Shown here in pieces: positions 24,843-33,502 of a stretch of 64,000 nt of DNA (the first letter of the stretch is position 1; each line of letters begins with the position of its first letter). A program made the translations under genes and the position numbers. The notes under the pieces are model-generated. The model made no database searches. It was given only the letters and a program-made list of their open reading frames with translations, and was not told the DNA's origin. The stretch is from Alphaproteobacteria bacterium (lineage in GTDB: Bacteria; Pseudomonadota; Alphaproteobacteria; UBA8366), in the NCBI GenBank assembly GCA_021774335.1, contig JAJFJD010000046.1, positions 124,001 to 188,000 of the forward strand. The letters run 5' to 3'.

Positions 24843-25640
24843 TTATCGCGACCCGTCGCCGCCGAGATACTTGTCGTAGCTGTTGAAATCGACCAGCCGC
24901 CCAATGCCGTGGCGCAGCGGTTCGAGGTCCATAATCTGATCGAAGGACAGGTTGCCGATGGAAACGTCGGGGCCGAATGTCTTGAGTAGCCACGCGAGCT
25001 GTTTCATGTCGGTGGCTTCCATCATGACGCGATCGAATCCCAACAGGTCGAGCAATGCGGACAGCCGGTCGCCATGCGGCCCGGCGCCGTCCTTGCCGAT
25101 CAGGAGATCGATTTCGCCTTCCTCGACAATCACGAACCGAACGCCCGCACTCAGCATGCGCTCGATGTCTCGCGCCGCTTCTTCTGGATCGAGCGGTTTA
25201 GTTGGCTTCTTCAATCCCCATTCGTAAACGACTTCGAGCCCTCGTGCCTGGCAGCGTTCGATCATCGACATTTTGTCGCTGTCGCTCAGCGGGGCATAAC
25301 TCGCCGAAATCTCGAAGGTATCCCAGCCGTTGGTCGCGGCGTAGTCGACCAACATGTCCCATTTACCCTGAAACCATGCCATCTCGCCGACATTGCCGCC
25401 CAACATCACCTTGATGTCGTTCTGTTTGCAGATTTCGATCTTCTCGAAGGTCAATGATTCCGGGTAAAGCCGCGGGTTCAAGCTTCGAAATTTGAGAATA
25501 TCCAAGAACGGTTCGATCGATTCGATCGTCTGGCCCAACTGCTGCGCGCTCAGGCCGGGATCGTGCACCATGCTCAAACCGCTGGTGCGCGGCTTCGGGG
25601 CCCGTTCCGGTAGCTCAAGAAAATCGAATGTGTATTTCAC
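24843..25640 (-). CDS. ComA-family phosphosulfolactate synthase-like protein
   Basis: A 265-residue TIM-barrel protein of the ComA family. Characteristic stretches are PRTSGLSMVHDPGLS (residues 17-31), DILKF, VMLGGNVGEMAWFQGKW, GWDTFEIS and the C-terminal EATDMKQLAWLLKTFGPDVSIGNL followed by LEPLRHGIGR. ComA joins sulfite to phosphoenolpyruvate to give phosphosulfolactate, the first step of coenzyme M synthesis in archaea; bacterial homologues mostly lack a proven role. The start is GTG at 25640. It lies between gntR and tctC in one operon, so a catabolic role on an imported compound is more plausible than cofactor synthesis. Confidence 0.85.
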   Translation of the reverse strand: MKYTFDFLELPERAPKPRTSGLSMVHDPGLSAQQLGQTIESIEPFLDILKFRSLNPRLYPESLTFEKIEICKQNDIKVMLGGNVGEMAWFQGKWDMLVDYAATNGWDTFEISASYAPLSDSDKMSMIERCQARGLEVVYEWGLKKPTKPLDPEEAARDIERMLSAGVRFVIVEEGEIDLLIGKDGAGPHGDRLSALLDLLGFDRVMMEATDMKQLAWLLKTFGPDVSIGNLSFDQIMDLEPLRHGIGRLVDFNSYDKYLGGDGSR

Positions 25641-25678
25641 TGGGGCGTTCCATCTATCCTTAAAATCACTCGCCCGCC

Positions 25679-26428
25679 CTATGCCACCTGCGGGGTATCG
25701 TCGCCGGATTGCTCGGCCAGCCGGTCCACGAGACGGCGGGTTCTGTTCCGCGATTCCGTGGCTTGGCGCCGCATGGATTCCGCAACCTTCTCCGAATCAC
25801 CGGTCTTGATCGCTGCGAGCGTTCGTTTTCGTCCGTCCAGCGATTCCCGGAAAATTTTTGTGGCTTCCCGCTGATACCCTGCATCCCGCTTCATGCGGTC
25901 GAGGCGAAACAGCCGGACCTGTTGGCCACAGTCGAAGTAGACGTCGAACAGCTTCTGGTTCCCCGCCGCGCTGAGCAACGTCTCGTGAATTTGCCGATTG
26001 AGCGGGTAATAGGCTTCCACATCACCAGCAGCACACGCGGCTTCCATACGGTCGATAACAGATTCAATCTCGGCGATCTGTTCATCGGTAATCCGTGGCG
26101 CAAGTAACCGGCCCGCCAATTCATAAAGGGCCGTGCGAATCTCGAAACAGGATTCGGCTTCCTCGGCGGAAACACGTCTTACGAAAGTGCCGCGTTGGAC
26201 TTTCGCTTCCAATAAGCCGGCTTGCACCAATTGCCGGCATGCTTCCCGTACCGGCCCGCGGCTAACGCCCAGCGTGCGCGCCACCACGACCTCGTTGACC
26301 TTATCCCCGGGCCGCAGCTCGCCATTCAGAATCATCTGCCGCAACCGCCGCAGGACCAAGGTGCCCAACGTTTCGCTGCGGACGGCGGCAACTGCCGCCT
26401 CGAAGGCATCCGCGTCCTTTTCGGCCAT
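25679..26428 (-). CDS. GntR-family regulator with FCD ligand domain
   Basis: A 249-residue FadR-subfamily regulator. The N-terminal winged helix (LRRLRQMILNGELRPGDKVNEVVVARTLGVSRGPVREACRQL) spans residues 25-70, and the helical FCD domain with its metal-binding His residues (NRQIHETLLSAAGN) follows. These proteins usually repress catabolic genes until a small acid binds. It is the first gene of gntR-comA-tctC-tctAB and diverges from the sulfatase, so it probably controls both directions. A candidate operator lies at 26455-26466. Confidence 0.92.
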   Translation of the reverse strand: MAEKDADAFEAAVAAVRSETLGTLVLRRLRQMILNGELRPGDKVNEVVVARTLGVSRGPVREACRQLVQAGLLEAKVQRGTFVRRVSAEEAESCFEIRTALYELAGRLLAPRITDEQIAEIESVIDRMEAACAAGDVEAYYPLNRQIHETLLSAAGNQKLFDVYFDCGQQVRLFRLDRMKRDAGYQREATKIFRESLDGRKRTLAAIKTGDSEKVAESMRRQATESRNRTRRLVDRLAEQSGDDTPQVA

Positions 26429-26454
26429 AAATTTCTCGCCGCATCAATTCATTA

Positions 26455-26466
26455 TATGTATTCATA
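26455..26466. promoter_or_regulatory. Candidate GntR operator
   Basis: TATG-tatt-CATA, a short AT-rich inverted repeat 27 bases before the gntR start in the gntR/sulfatase intergenic region. FCD-type GntR proteins often bind short symmetric AT-rich sites near their own promoter. Weak by itself. Confidence 0.3.
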
Positions 26467-26522
26467 AAAATGTTTACATTTTTTGGGGAATTGCGCAAAT
26501 TCTCCGAAATCCGGAACCGCCG

Positions 26523-26528
26523 TATAAT
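26523..26528 (+). promoter_or_regulatory. -10 box of the sulfatase promoter
   Basis: A perfect TATAAT lies 72 bases before the sulfatase ATG. The matching -35 at 17 bases (TTCTCC) is poor, which suits a promoter helped or controlled by a regulator. Confidence 0.4.
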
Positions 26529-26600
26529 GGCGAGCGCAACGGTCCAGCGACCCGACAGCCGCATTCACAAGAAGACGCCTCGCGGGGCAGAAGGATTTCC

Positions 26601-28055
26601 ATGAAACCCAAGAACGTTCTTTTCATCATGTCCGATCAGCATCAGGGCAAGGCGTCGGGCTGTTACGGGCACGATTTCGTGGTGACGCCGAATATCGACC
26701 GGCTGGCGGCGCGCGGCACGCGTTTCACCACGGCCTATACCAATTCGGCGATTTGCGTGCCGGCGCGCGCGGTGATCGCGACAGGACAGCACATCTTCAA
26801 GTCGGAATACTGGTGCAACGCGCACCCCTATGACGGCCGGATCAAGAGCTGGCATCACCTACTGGCGGAGAACGGATCGTCGGCGACGTCGATCGGCAAA
26901 CTGCATTTCCGCAACGAGACCGACCCGACCGGCTTCGCCGAGCAGGTCATCCCGATGCATGTGGTCGAGGGCAAGGGTGACCTGCGCAGTTGCATCAAGC
27001 GGCCGATGGCCGAGCCGATGAAAAGCAGCGTGTCGATGACCAATATCGGCCCCGGTGAAAGCCCCTACACGAAATACGACCACGACATCGCGGACCGTAC
27101 CTGCGACTGGCTGCGCGCCAACGCAGAGGACACGGACGGCGATCCGTTCTTCCTGTTCACGTCCTTCGTCTGCCCGCACCCGCCCTATATCGCGCCGCCG
27201 GAATTCTACGACCTCTACCCCACCGACAAGATCCCGACGCCGAAGCTGTCAGATCCGGACGCGGTGACCCATCCCTGGATCTACAAGATGGAGCGCAACC
27301 GCAACTACAACGATTTCCTCACCGAGGAGTCCCGGCGAGTGCTGCTGTCGAGCTATTACGGCTGCATCAGCTACCTCGACCACAACATCGGCCGCGTGCT
27401 CGACTGCCTGGACGAATGCGGCCTGCGCGACGACACGCTGGTGGTCTACACATCGGACCATGGCGATAACCTCGGCACGCGCCGGCTGTTCGGCAAATCG
27501 AACATGTATGAGGAAGCGTCCTTCATCCCGATGATCGTCGCGGGCCCCAGCATCCCGGAAGGCAAGGTCTCGACCACGCCGGTCACGCTGCTCGACGTGG
27601 CGCCAACCATCCTGGACGCCGCCGGCCTGTCCGACCTGCCGGAAGCGCGCGACCTGCCGGGACGTTCGATGATCGAGGTGGCCCAAGCGGATAGCGACCC
27701 GGACCGGGTGGCGTTCTGCGAGTATTACGCCGCCGCCGCCGACCGCGCCGCCTTCATGATCCGCAAGGGCAAATACAAATACATCCACTATGTCGGCTAT
27801 GAGCCCGAGCTGTTCGACCTGGAAGCCGACCCGGAGGAACTCGACAGTCTCGCCGCCGACCCGGCGTATAAGACCATCGTCGATGACTATCACGCGATCC
27901 TGTGCGGCATCGTCGATCCCGAGGCGGCGGACGAGGCCGCGTATACGGCGCAGACCGCACTGGTGGACGCCAATGGCGGCCGCGAGGCGCTGGTCACGCG
28001 CGGCAAATACGAAGGGACGCCCGCGCCCGGTGAGCCGCCGGTATTCACAAAATAA
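26601..28055 (+). CDS. S1-family sulfatase
   Basis: A 484-residue sulfatase that cleaves a sulfate ester. C52 in ICVPAR starts the CxPxR signature, where the cysteine is changed to formylglycine by a maturase. Metal ligands are seen in MSDQHQ (D12) and TSDHGDNLG; HPPYIAPPEFYDLYP and LFDLEADPEELDSLA are typical of choline-sulfatase/arylsulfatase members. There is no signal peptide, so it acts in the cytosol on an imported substrate. AAGGA precedes ATG 26601. No formylglycine-generating enzyme gene is nearby. It diverges from the gntR-comA-tct operon. Confidence 0.93.
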   Translation: MKPKNVLFIMSDQHQGKASGCYGHDFVVTPNIDRLAARGTRFTTAYTNSAICVPARAVIATGQHIFKSEYWCNAHPYDGRIKSWHHLLAENGSSATSIGKLHFRNETDPTGFAEQVIPMHVVEGKGDLRSCIKRPMAEPMKSSVSMTNIGPGESPYTKYDHDIADRTCDWLRANAEDTDGDPFFLFTSFVCPHPPYIAPPEFYDLYPTDKIPTPKLSDPDAVTHPWIYKMERNRNYNDFLTEESRRVLLSSYYGCISYLDHNIGRVLDCLDECGLRDDTLVVYTSDHGDNLGTRRLFGKSNMYEEASFIPMIVAGPSIPEGKVSTTPVTLLDVAPTILDAAGLSDLPEARDLPGRSMIEVAQADSDPDRVAFCEYYAAAADRAAFMIRKGKYKYIHYVGYEPELFDLEADPEELDSLAADPAYKTIVDDYHAILCGIVDPEAADEAAYTAQTALVDANGGREALVTRGKYEGTPAPGEPPVFTK

Positions 28056-28079
28056 TTCTTCACAACCTAGCGGGCGACG

Positions 28080-28691
28080 CTACCGGGCCGAGCCCCAATA
28101 CTCGTAGGACAAGGCCTTCGGTCCGGGGATATACCCCTGATCGATGCGATCCAGTGTCCAACCGGCGCGGTTGATATAGTCCAGGATCGGCCGGCCGGAA
28201 TGGCACCCGCCCGCGATGTGCTTCCACACCGGATCGATGCGCGACTGCCACTTGCGTACAGCCGCATCGGGCGCCTCGCCATGTTCGACGAACAGCAAAC
28301 GCCCGCCCGGCTTGAGGATGCGGCGCATCTCGGTGAGCGCCGCGACCGGGTCCGGGATCGTGCACAGGGAATAGGTGACCACCACGGTATCCGCCGACTT
28401 GCTGTCGAGCGGAATTTCCTCGCCGGACACGCCGATGCGATCGACGCGAAACGGCACGGCCTCGCGCCGGTCAGTCGCCCGCTTCCATATATGTCCGTCC
28501 GGATCGACGCCAATGACCTTGGTCACGCGGGCGGCGCAATAGATCGGCAGGTTCAGACCGGATCCGATACCCACCTCCATCACGACGCCTTCGGCGGCCG
28601 GAATGATCTTGCGCCGTTGCTTCTCGGTATCCGCGATACCGCAGATACCATCGATAAAACGCGGCAATACGAAACGACTGTATAAACCCAT
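28080..28691 (-). CDS. Class I SAM-dependent methyltransferase
   Basis: A 203-residue methyltransferase with motif I VVMEVGIGSGLNLP (residues ~35-48), the acidic residue of motif II in IGVDPDGH, and post-motif segments VVVTYSLCTIPDP and LKPGGRLLFVEHG, close to the Methyltransf_11/UbiE-like group. The ATG at 28691 (MGLYSRFVLPR) fits relatives; the upstream extension is rich in basic residues and unlike the family. Substrate unknown, perhaps a small or lipid acceptor. It converges on the sulfatase gene 24 bases away. Confidence 0.87.
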   Translation of the reverse strand: MGLYSRFVLPRFIDGICGIADTEKQRRKIIPAAEGVVMEVGIGSGLNLPIYCAARVTKVIGVDPDGHIWKRATDRREAVPFRVDRIGVSGEEIPLDSKSADTVVVTYSLCTIPDPVAALTEMRRILKPGGRLLFVEHGEAPDAAVRKWQSRIDPVWKHIAGGCHSGRPILDYINRAGWTLDRIDQGYIPGPKALSYEYWGSAR

Positions 28692-28833
28692 TCTTCGAAA
28701 CCCATCGGTTGACGCAGGCCCATCAGCCCACGGCATGGGTTTAGCCGGCGCGTGTTTCCAGCCGGCGTCGCAACGCTGAGAGAAGTGTTTCGATTGTTTC
28801 AGCAATGGGGCGAACCGATGACCCCATCGGCGA

Positions 28834-29661
28834 TTACGCCGGCACCGCCAATTCGTCGGGCAGATAGAAGCCGGTGCGTTTGTGAAAGCGCGGCTCGGCA
28901 TGCGGGAAATGGTTGCGCCGGTGCATGACCGACGTGTTGTCCCACATCAGGATATCGCCCGGCGACCAGCTATGGCAGTAGACATGCTCGGGCTGCGTGG
29001 CGTGGGCCGTCAATTCGGCCAACAGTGCGTCCGCCTCTGCATCCGGTAGATCTCCAATCGCAACCATGTGGTTCGGGCTGAGATAAAGCGCCTTGCGATC
29101 AAGATAAGGGTGCGTCCGCACCATCGGATGGGTGACGTCCGGTATTTCGTCGAGCTGATCCGTCGACAGGCTGTGCCGCCGGATATGGCCCTTCTTGATC
29201 GGAGAATAGACCGCGGTCTGCCGCTCAACCCGCGTGCGCAAATCATCCGGCAGAGTATCGTAGGCGGCGACAAGATCGGCGAAACAGGTGTCGCCGCCTT
29301 CCTTCGGAATGGTGATGCCGTACAGGATCGTGCCGAAAACAGGTTTCGGCGTGTAACTTTGATCCGAATGCCATTCGAGCACGCCTTTCACCGGCGCCTC
29401 GGTGCCGCGGTTCATCGCATACATGACTTCGGGATGGTCCGGCGAGACAAGCTGTGACTGCACATGCACGAAGAGCGGGCCGAACCGGCGCGTGAAGGCG
29501 AGCAGCGCGTCGTCGTCGAGGTCCTGCCCCGGGAATACGGCGACTTTGTATTGCATCCAAAGGTCGCGGAGTGCCGAAAAATCGTCATCACTCAGCGGGT
29601 CCGCGAGATCCACCCCATCGATCCGTACCGCGAAATCCGACCGTAATACTGTCTTCTGCAT
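28834..29661 (-). CDS. TauD/TfdA-family Fe(II)/2-oxoglutarate dioxygenase (1)
   Basis: A 275-residue dioxygenase. The iron ligands are the HxD of WHSDQSY and the distal His in VMHRRNHF; the 2-oxoglutarate Arg is in FHKRTGFY. The N-terminal VRIDGVDLADPLSDDDFSALRD is typical of the family, which removes sulfite from taurine, sulfate from alkyl sulfates, or cleaves phenoxyacids. The ATG at 29661 has GGAGG about nine bases ahead. It is related to, but clearly different from, the dioxygenase at 30811; two GFA genes lie between them on the other strand. Substrate not determinable. Confidence 0.92.
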   Translation of the reverse strand: MQKTVLRSDFAVRIDGVDLADPLSDDDFSALRDLWMQYKVAVFPGQDLDDDALLAFTRRFGPLFVHVQSQLVSPDHPEVMYAMNRGTEAPVKGVLEWHSDQSYTPKPVFGTILYGITIPKEGGDTCFADLVAAYDTLPDDLRTRVERQTAVYSPIKKGHIRRHSLSTDQLDEIPDVTHPMVRTHPYLDRKALYLSPNHMVAIGDLPDAEADALLAELTAHATQPEHVYCHSWSPGDILMWDNTSVMHRRNHFPHAEPRFHKRTGFYLPDELAVPA

Positions 29662-29820
29662 GACATCCATCCTCCGCGTCATAGCCGCACAGATGCGTGA
29701 TTCGCATCGAAACCCCGATCTGCCCACAACCACTCCATGCTACGCTCCGGACGCGGAATCACCAAACCGACACGAAGCCCCGCACCCTCTGGCTCAGCCA
29801 AACCGAAAGGAGCATGACGC

Positions 29821-30258
29821 ATGGCGTCCACATCGATACGCAAGGGCGGTTGCCTCTGCGGCGCGGTCCAATTTGAGGTCCCCGTACCGGCACCCTCGTT
29901 CAACATCTGCCATTGCCGCATGTGCCGGAAATGGTGCAGCGGCCCCTTCATGGGCGTGCATTGCGACGGCCCGGCGATCTTCTCCGACGACTCGGCAATC
30001 ACATGGTTCCGGAGTTCCGAATGGGCCGAGCGCGGGTTCTGCGGCCAGTGTGGCACCAACCTATTCTGGCGATTGGCCGATCCGGCGACACCAATTTACG
30101 TCGTGTCCGTCGAGGCACTTGAGGATCGCGACGACATCGAGCTCGAGCGGCATATCTACATCGAAGAAAAACCGGCACGCTATGAGTTCAAGGACGACAA
30201 GCCCCGGATCACCGAAGCGGAACTAATGGTCGAACTGGGCATCACGCCGCCCGATTGA
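29821..30258 (+). CDS. GFA (glutathione-dependent formaldehyde-activating/CENP-V) domain protein (1)
   Basis: A 145-residue zinc protein made of one GFA domain. The zinc cysteines are in GGCLCGAVQFE, CHCRMCRKW and FCGQCGTNLFWR. Despite the name, most such proteins are not shown to act on formaldehyde; some are thiol-conjugate lyases or of unknown role. It is followed 99 bases later by a close paralogue of the same length (about two thirds identical by eye), clearly a tandem duplication. Both have a GGAG-type site before ATG. Confidence 0.92.
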   Translation: MASTSIRKGGCLCGAVQFEVPVPAPSFNICHCRMCRKWCSGPFMGVHCDGPAIFSDDSAITWFRSSEWAERGFCGQCGTNLFWRLADPATPIYVVSVEALEDRDDIELERHIYIEEKPARYEFKDDKPRITEAELMVELGITPPD

Positions 30259-30356
30259 GTCCCTCGACCCATACCGCGACATCCCACCGTAGTGCCGTCT
30301 GCGGCCACTCAGTGCTACGCTTCGCAGGCGCTTTCACGAATCCAAAGGAGCGACGC

Positions 30357-30794
30357 ATGCCGTCAATTTCGACACGCAAAGGAAGCTGCCTTTGCGGCGC
30401 CGTGAAGTTTGAAGTGTCCGTTCCCGAACCGAAATTCGCCATTTGCCATTGCGCCATGTGCCGAAAATGGAGCAGCGGCCCCTTCATGGCAGTGCATTGC
30501 GAAGGGGACATACGGTTCACGGAAGAAAAGGGGATGACGTGGTGCCGCAGCTCGGACTGGGCGGAGCGCGGGTTTTGCGGACAATGCGGCACCAACCTGT
30601 TCTGGCGTCTCGCCGATCCGAAGACGCCCATGCTCGAAATTTCTCTGGAAGCGCTGGACGATATCGACGACATGACGTTGGAGTGTCACGTCTATATCGA
30701 TTCGAAACCCGATCGTTATGATTTCAAAGACGACCGGCCCCGGATCACCGAAGCGGAGTTGCTTAAAGAGCTCGGCATGACGCCGCCGGACTGA
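30357..30794 (+). CDS. GFA domain protein (2), tandem paralogue
   Basis: A 145-residue GFA-domain protein matching the preceding gene along its whole length, including KGSCLCGAVKFEV, CHCAMCRKW, FCGQCGTNLFWRLADP and the shared C-terminus (RPRITEAELLKELGMTPPD). The start at 30357 is preceded by AAAGGAG; the longer in-frame start upstream lacks conservation with the paralogue and is rejected. Parts of the leader sequence (gtgctacgct) also match that of the first copy, so the duplication included the upstream region. Zinc site intact. Confidence 0.92.
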   Translation: MPSISTRKGSCLCGAVKFEVSVPEPKFAICHCAMCRKWSSGPFMAVHCEGDIRFTEEKGMTWCRSSDWAERGFCGQCGTNLFWRLADPKTPMLEISLEALDDIDDMTLECHVYIDSKPDRYDFKDDRPRITEAELLKELGMTPPD

Positions 30795-30810
30795 CCAACC
30801 GGACTATTCG

Positions 30811-31692
30811 CTAGGCGACCTGCTCGGCGGTCGGCGCCGGGCCTGCCAAGGTGGTGCGGCGCATGTCGCGCGCCTCTTCCGGCGGGAAGGGCCGGGCGCG
30901 GTGCATGGTGCGTTGGTTGTCCCAAATCACCAGATCGCCGAGTTCCCATTTGTGGCTGTAGACGAATTCCCGCTGTGTCGCGAATTCAACAAGATCTCGC
31001 AGGAAGAAACGCGCCTCCGGCACCGGCCAGCCAACAATCGAGCCCGCATGCGACGAGAGATACAGCGACTTCCGGCCCGTCGACGGATGGCTGCGGATCA
31101 ACGACTGGCGCACCGGTTTGAACCGTTCGCGTTCCTCGTCGGTGAATTCGGTGAAGCCGAGCTGCTGGCGCGAAAAAATTTGCGAGTGCTCGCAGATCAA
31201 GCCTTCACACTGTTCTTTCCGGTCATGGTCCAGTGCATCGTAGGCGGACCGCATGTCCGCGAATTCCGTGTTGCCGCCTTTCGATACGACACTGAGCGCG
31301 TAGAGAATCGAGTATTTCGCCGGCACCGGTTTGAAGGAGCTGTCGGAATGCCACAATCGGTTGCCGATGGCGAACAGGCGGCGGCGGTCGTCCACCGCGA
31401 ACGGCTTGTTGTCCTTGTCCAGGTTCGAGACATCGGCAAAATTCGGTGGCAAACGGCGATCCGTCTCGGCGCGCAGGCTCGTGCCGAGTGAAGTTTCGAT
31501 CGGACCGAGACTCTTGGTGAATGCGAGCTGCTGTTTCGCTTTCAATTGCTGTCCGTGAAACACCAGGACTGCGTATTCGTCCATTCCGGCATGAATCGCC
31601 TCCGCATTCTCGGGCGACAAGGGCTGGGCCAAGTCGATGCCGGCCACTTCCCCGGCGAAACACGGGCCGATCTGGCGAATCGTGATGGGCAT
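30811..31692 (-). CDS. TauD/TfdA-family Fe(II)/2-oxoglutarate dioxygenase (2)
   Basis: A 293-residue dioxygenase. Iron ligands are the HxD in WHSDSSF and the late His of TMHRARPF; the Arg for 2-oxoglutarate is in MRRTTLAG. The N-terminus PCFAGEVAGIDLAQPLSPENAEAIHAGMDEYAVLVFHGQ and GLICEHSQIFSRQQLGF resemble the 2,4-D/alpha-ketoglutarate TfdA-like branch. I use ATG 31692 with GAGGAG ahead; a much longer in-frame extension would overlap the LysR gene and is not family-like. The LysR gene upstream on the same strand could be in the same transcript. Confidence 0.92.
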   Translation of the reverse strand: MPITIRQIGPCFAGEVAGIDLAQPLSPENAEAIHAGMDEYAVLVFHGQQLKAKQQLAFTKSLGPIETSLGTSLRAETDRRLPPNFADVSNLDKDNKPFAVDDRRRLFAIGNRLWHSDSSFKPVPAKYSILYALSVVSKGGNTEFADMRSAYDALDHDRKEQCEGLICEHSQIFSRQQLGFTEFTDEERERFKPVRQSLIRSHPSTGRKSLYLSSHAGSIVGWPVPEARFFLRDLVEFATQREFVYSHKWELGDLVIWDNQRTMHRARPFPPEEARDMRRTTLAGPAPTAEQVA

Positions 31693-31766
31693 GTTGCGAC
31701 ACTCCTCTTCGCGATCACAGCAACAGTTTACGGCAAGACACCGCCACCGCCCAAACGCGGCCGGCG

Positions 31767-32651
31767 CTAACCAAGCGTTTCGATCGCGGCAACCACCTCG
31801 CGCAGGCCTTTCGTCAGGATTTTGTCGCGCCGCATCACAAGCCCCAGCGTGCGGTCCAATTTCGGCGACAACGGGCGCGAAACGATCGGCGCGTCCGCCG
31901 GTAAGTTCCGAACCGCGCTGCCCGGCAGGACCGCGCAACCGAGCCCCGCGCCGACAAGTTCCTTGATCGCCTCGATGCTGCCCAGATCCATCACCGGTGT
32001 CAGCGCGACGCCGGCGCGTGCGAACCATTGGTCGACGACGCGGCGCGTATTGCCGCCGGCCTCGTAGAGAACCACCGGCCGTTTCGCCAGGATGGCCGGC
32101 GTCACGACCTTGGGCAGCGGCGTATCCTCCACCGAAGCGATAGCGGCGAAGGCATCGTCTAGGACCGGCGTCACCTCAAACGCTCGGCCCGCCGCAGGCA
32201 ACGTGACGAGACCGACGTCTAACGTGTTCGCGTCCAGGTCCCGCAACACATCCACCGTATTGCCGGTCCGCACGGTGATCTCAAGCGTGGGAAAACGCCG
32301 CCGCAGGTCGCGCAGGATAGGCGGCAGCAGGTAGATACAAGCGGTGGCACCGGTCCCAATGCGCACACGGCCCAATGCGCCGTTTGCATGCGCCGCCATG
32401 CCATCCAACGCCGCACCGACCGTTTCCTCGATGGCCCGGGCATGGCCCAGCAATTCGACGCCCGCAACGGTCGGTGTCGCGCGCCGGCCGATACGCTCGA
32501 TCAGACGGGTGCCGAGATGCCGCTCAAGTTGACGAACCTGCAGGCTCACCGCTGGCTGGGAAAGTTGCAGCCGCTCTGCCGCCGCCGAAAAACTTCCCCG
32601 CTCGATCACCGCCGCAAAGGTTCTTAGTTGGTCGAGTTTGAGATTTTTCAT
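31767..32651 (-). CDS. LysR-family regulator
   Basis: A 294-residue LysR protein: winged helix-turn-helix at residues 4-62 (LDQLRTFAAVIERGSFSAAAERLQLSQPAVSLQVRQLERHLGTRLIER) and an effector domain with GTGATACIYLLPPILRDLRRRFPTLEI, typical of CysB/CbbR-like members. The start at 32651 follows family length; the in-frame extension upstream is discarded. It precedes the second dioxygenase by 74 bases on the same strand and diverges from the PAT acetyltransferase, so it may control either. Ligand unknown. Confidence 0.92.
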   Translation of the reverse strand: MKNLKLDQLRTFAAVIERGSFSAAAERLQLSQPAVSLQVRQLERHLGTRLIERIGRRATPTVAGVELLGHARAIEETVGAALDGMAAHANGALGRVRIGTGATACIYLLPPILRDLRRRFPTLEITVRTGNTVDVLRDLDANTLDVGLVTLPAAGRAFEVTPVLDDAFAAIASVEDTPLPKVVTPAILAKRPVVLYEAGGNTRRVVDQWFARAGVALTPVMDLGSIEAIKELVGAGLGCAVLPGSAVRNLPADAPIVSRPLSPKLDRTLGLVMRRDKILTKGLREVVAAIETLG

Positions 32652-32748
32652 ATCAAATATTTTCTTATGAATTGTATAAATTAACAAAGGTTTCTTTATG
32701 GAGTAAGCGACCTCAAAATGGCGCGACAAATCCGCGAAAGGAAGCGCC

Positions 32749-33306
32749 ATGACACAAACCGCCCCGAGCACCACGCCCGAATTCATCGTCCGCTATACGT
32801 CAGCGGAGGATATGCCCGCTATCCAGGCGATCTACGCGAAACAGGTGCTGCAGGGATTGGCGACCTTCGAAGAAGAGCCGCCGACCACCGAAGACCTGCT
32901 GTCGCGGCGCGACGTCATCCTGCGCGCCGGTCTGCCCTATCTGTGCGCGGAGCGGGACGGCCGGGTGATCGGGTATAGCTATGCCGCCGCCCATCGGCCG
33001 CGACCGGCTTACCGCTACACGGTCGAGGATTCGGTCTACGTAGATGAAGACATGCACGGGCTAGGCGCCGGCCGCACGCTTTTGGAAGCGATCGTCGCCC
33101 AATGTGAGATTGGCCCCTGGCGGCAGATGATCGCCGTTATCGGCGACACGAGTAACGCCGGGTCCATCGCCCTGCACAAGCGGCTCGGGTTTCGCCATGT
33201 CGGCACGCTGAATGCGGTCGGCTTCAAGCTTGGCCGCTGGGTCGATACCGTCATAATGCAACGGCCGCTTGGCCCCGGCGGAAGCGCCGAACCCGACCAG
33301 CACTGA
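32749..33306 (+). CDS. GNAT acetyltransferase, phosphinothricin N-acetyltransferase-like
   Basis: A 185-residue GNAT enzyme resembling PAT/BAR and methionine sulfone/sulfoximine acetyltransferases. Motifs are IRYTSAEDMPAIQAIY-like sequence at residues 14-29, VYVDEDMHGLGAGRTLLEAI (acetyl-CoA loop) and SIALHKRLGFRHVGTLNAVGFKLGRWVD near the C-terminus. It transfers acetyl from acetyl-CoA to amino groups of glutamate-like toxic compounds. AAAGGAAG precedes the ATG. It diverges from the LysR gene 97 bases away. Confidence 0.9.
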   Translation: MTQTAPSTTPEFIVRYTSAEDMPAIQAIYAKQVLQGLATFEEEPPTTEDLLSRRDVILRAGLPYLCAERDGRVIGYSYAAAHRPRPAYRYTVEDSVYVDEDMHGLGAGRTLLEAIVAQCEIGPWRQMIAVIGDTSNAGSIALHKRLGFRHVGTLNAVGFKLGRWVDTVIMQRPLGPGGSAEPDQH

Positions 33307-33502
33307 AGCAAATCCCATGACGTGATCCGCCGGCACACGATCGTTCTGCTGGGCAACTCCGAACCCTCTTCCAAAGACTTTACCTTCTCCATGGGCGCGC
33401 GGTTGCCGAAATCGACCGGTGGGGTAGACTGGTCCCTCTCTACTGATCCGGCACCGCCCGCGACACTCTTGCCGCTCCCCGACTGCAAGAAGGAATTCCC
33501 GC

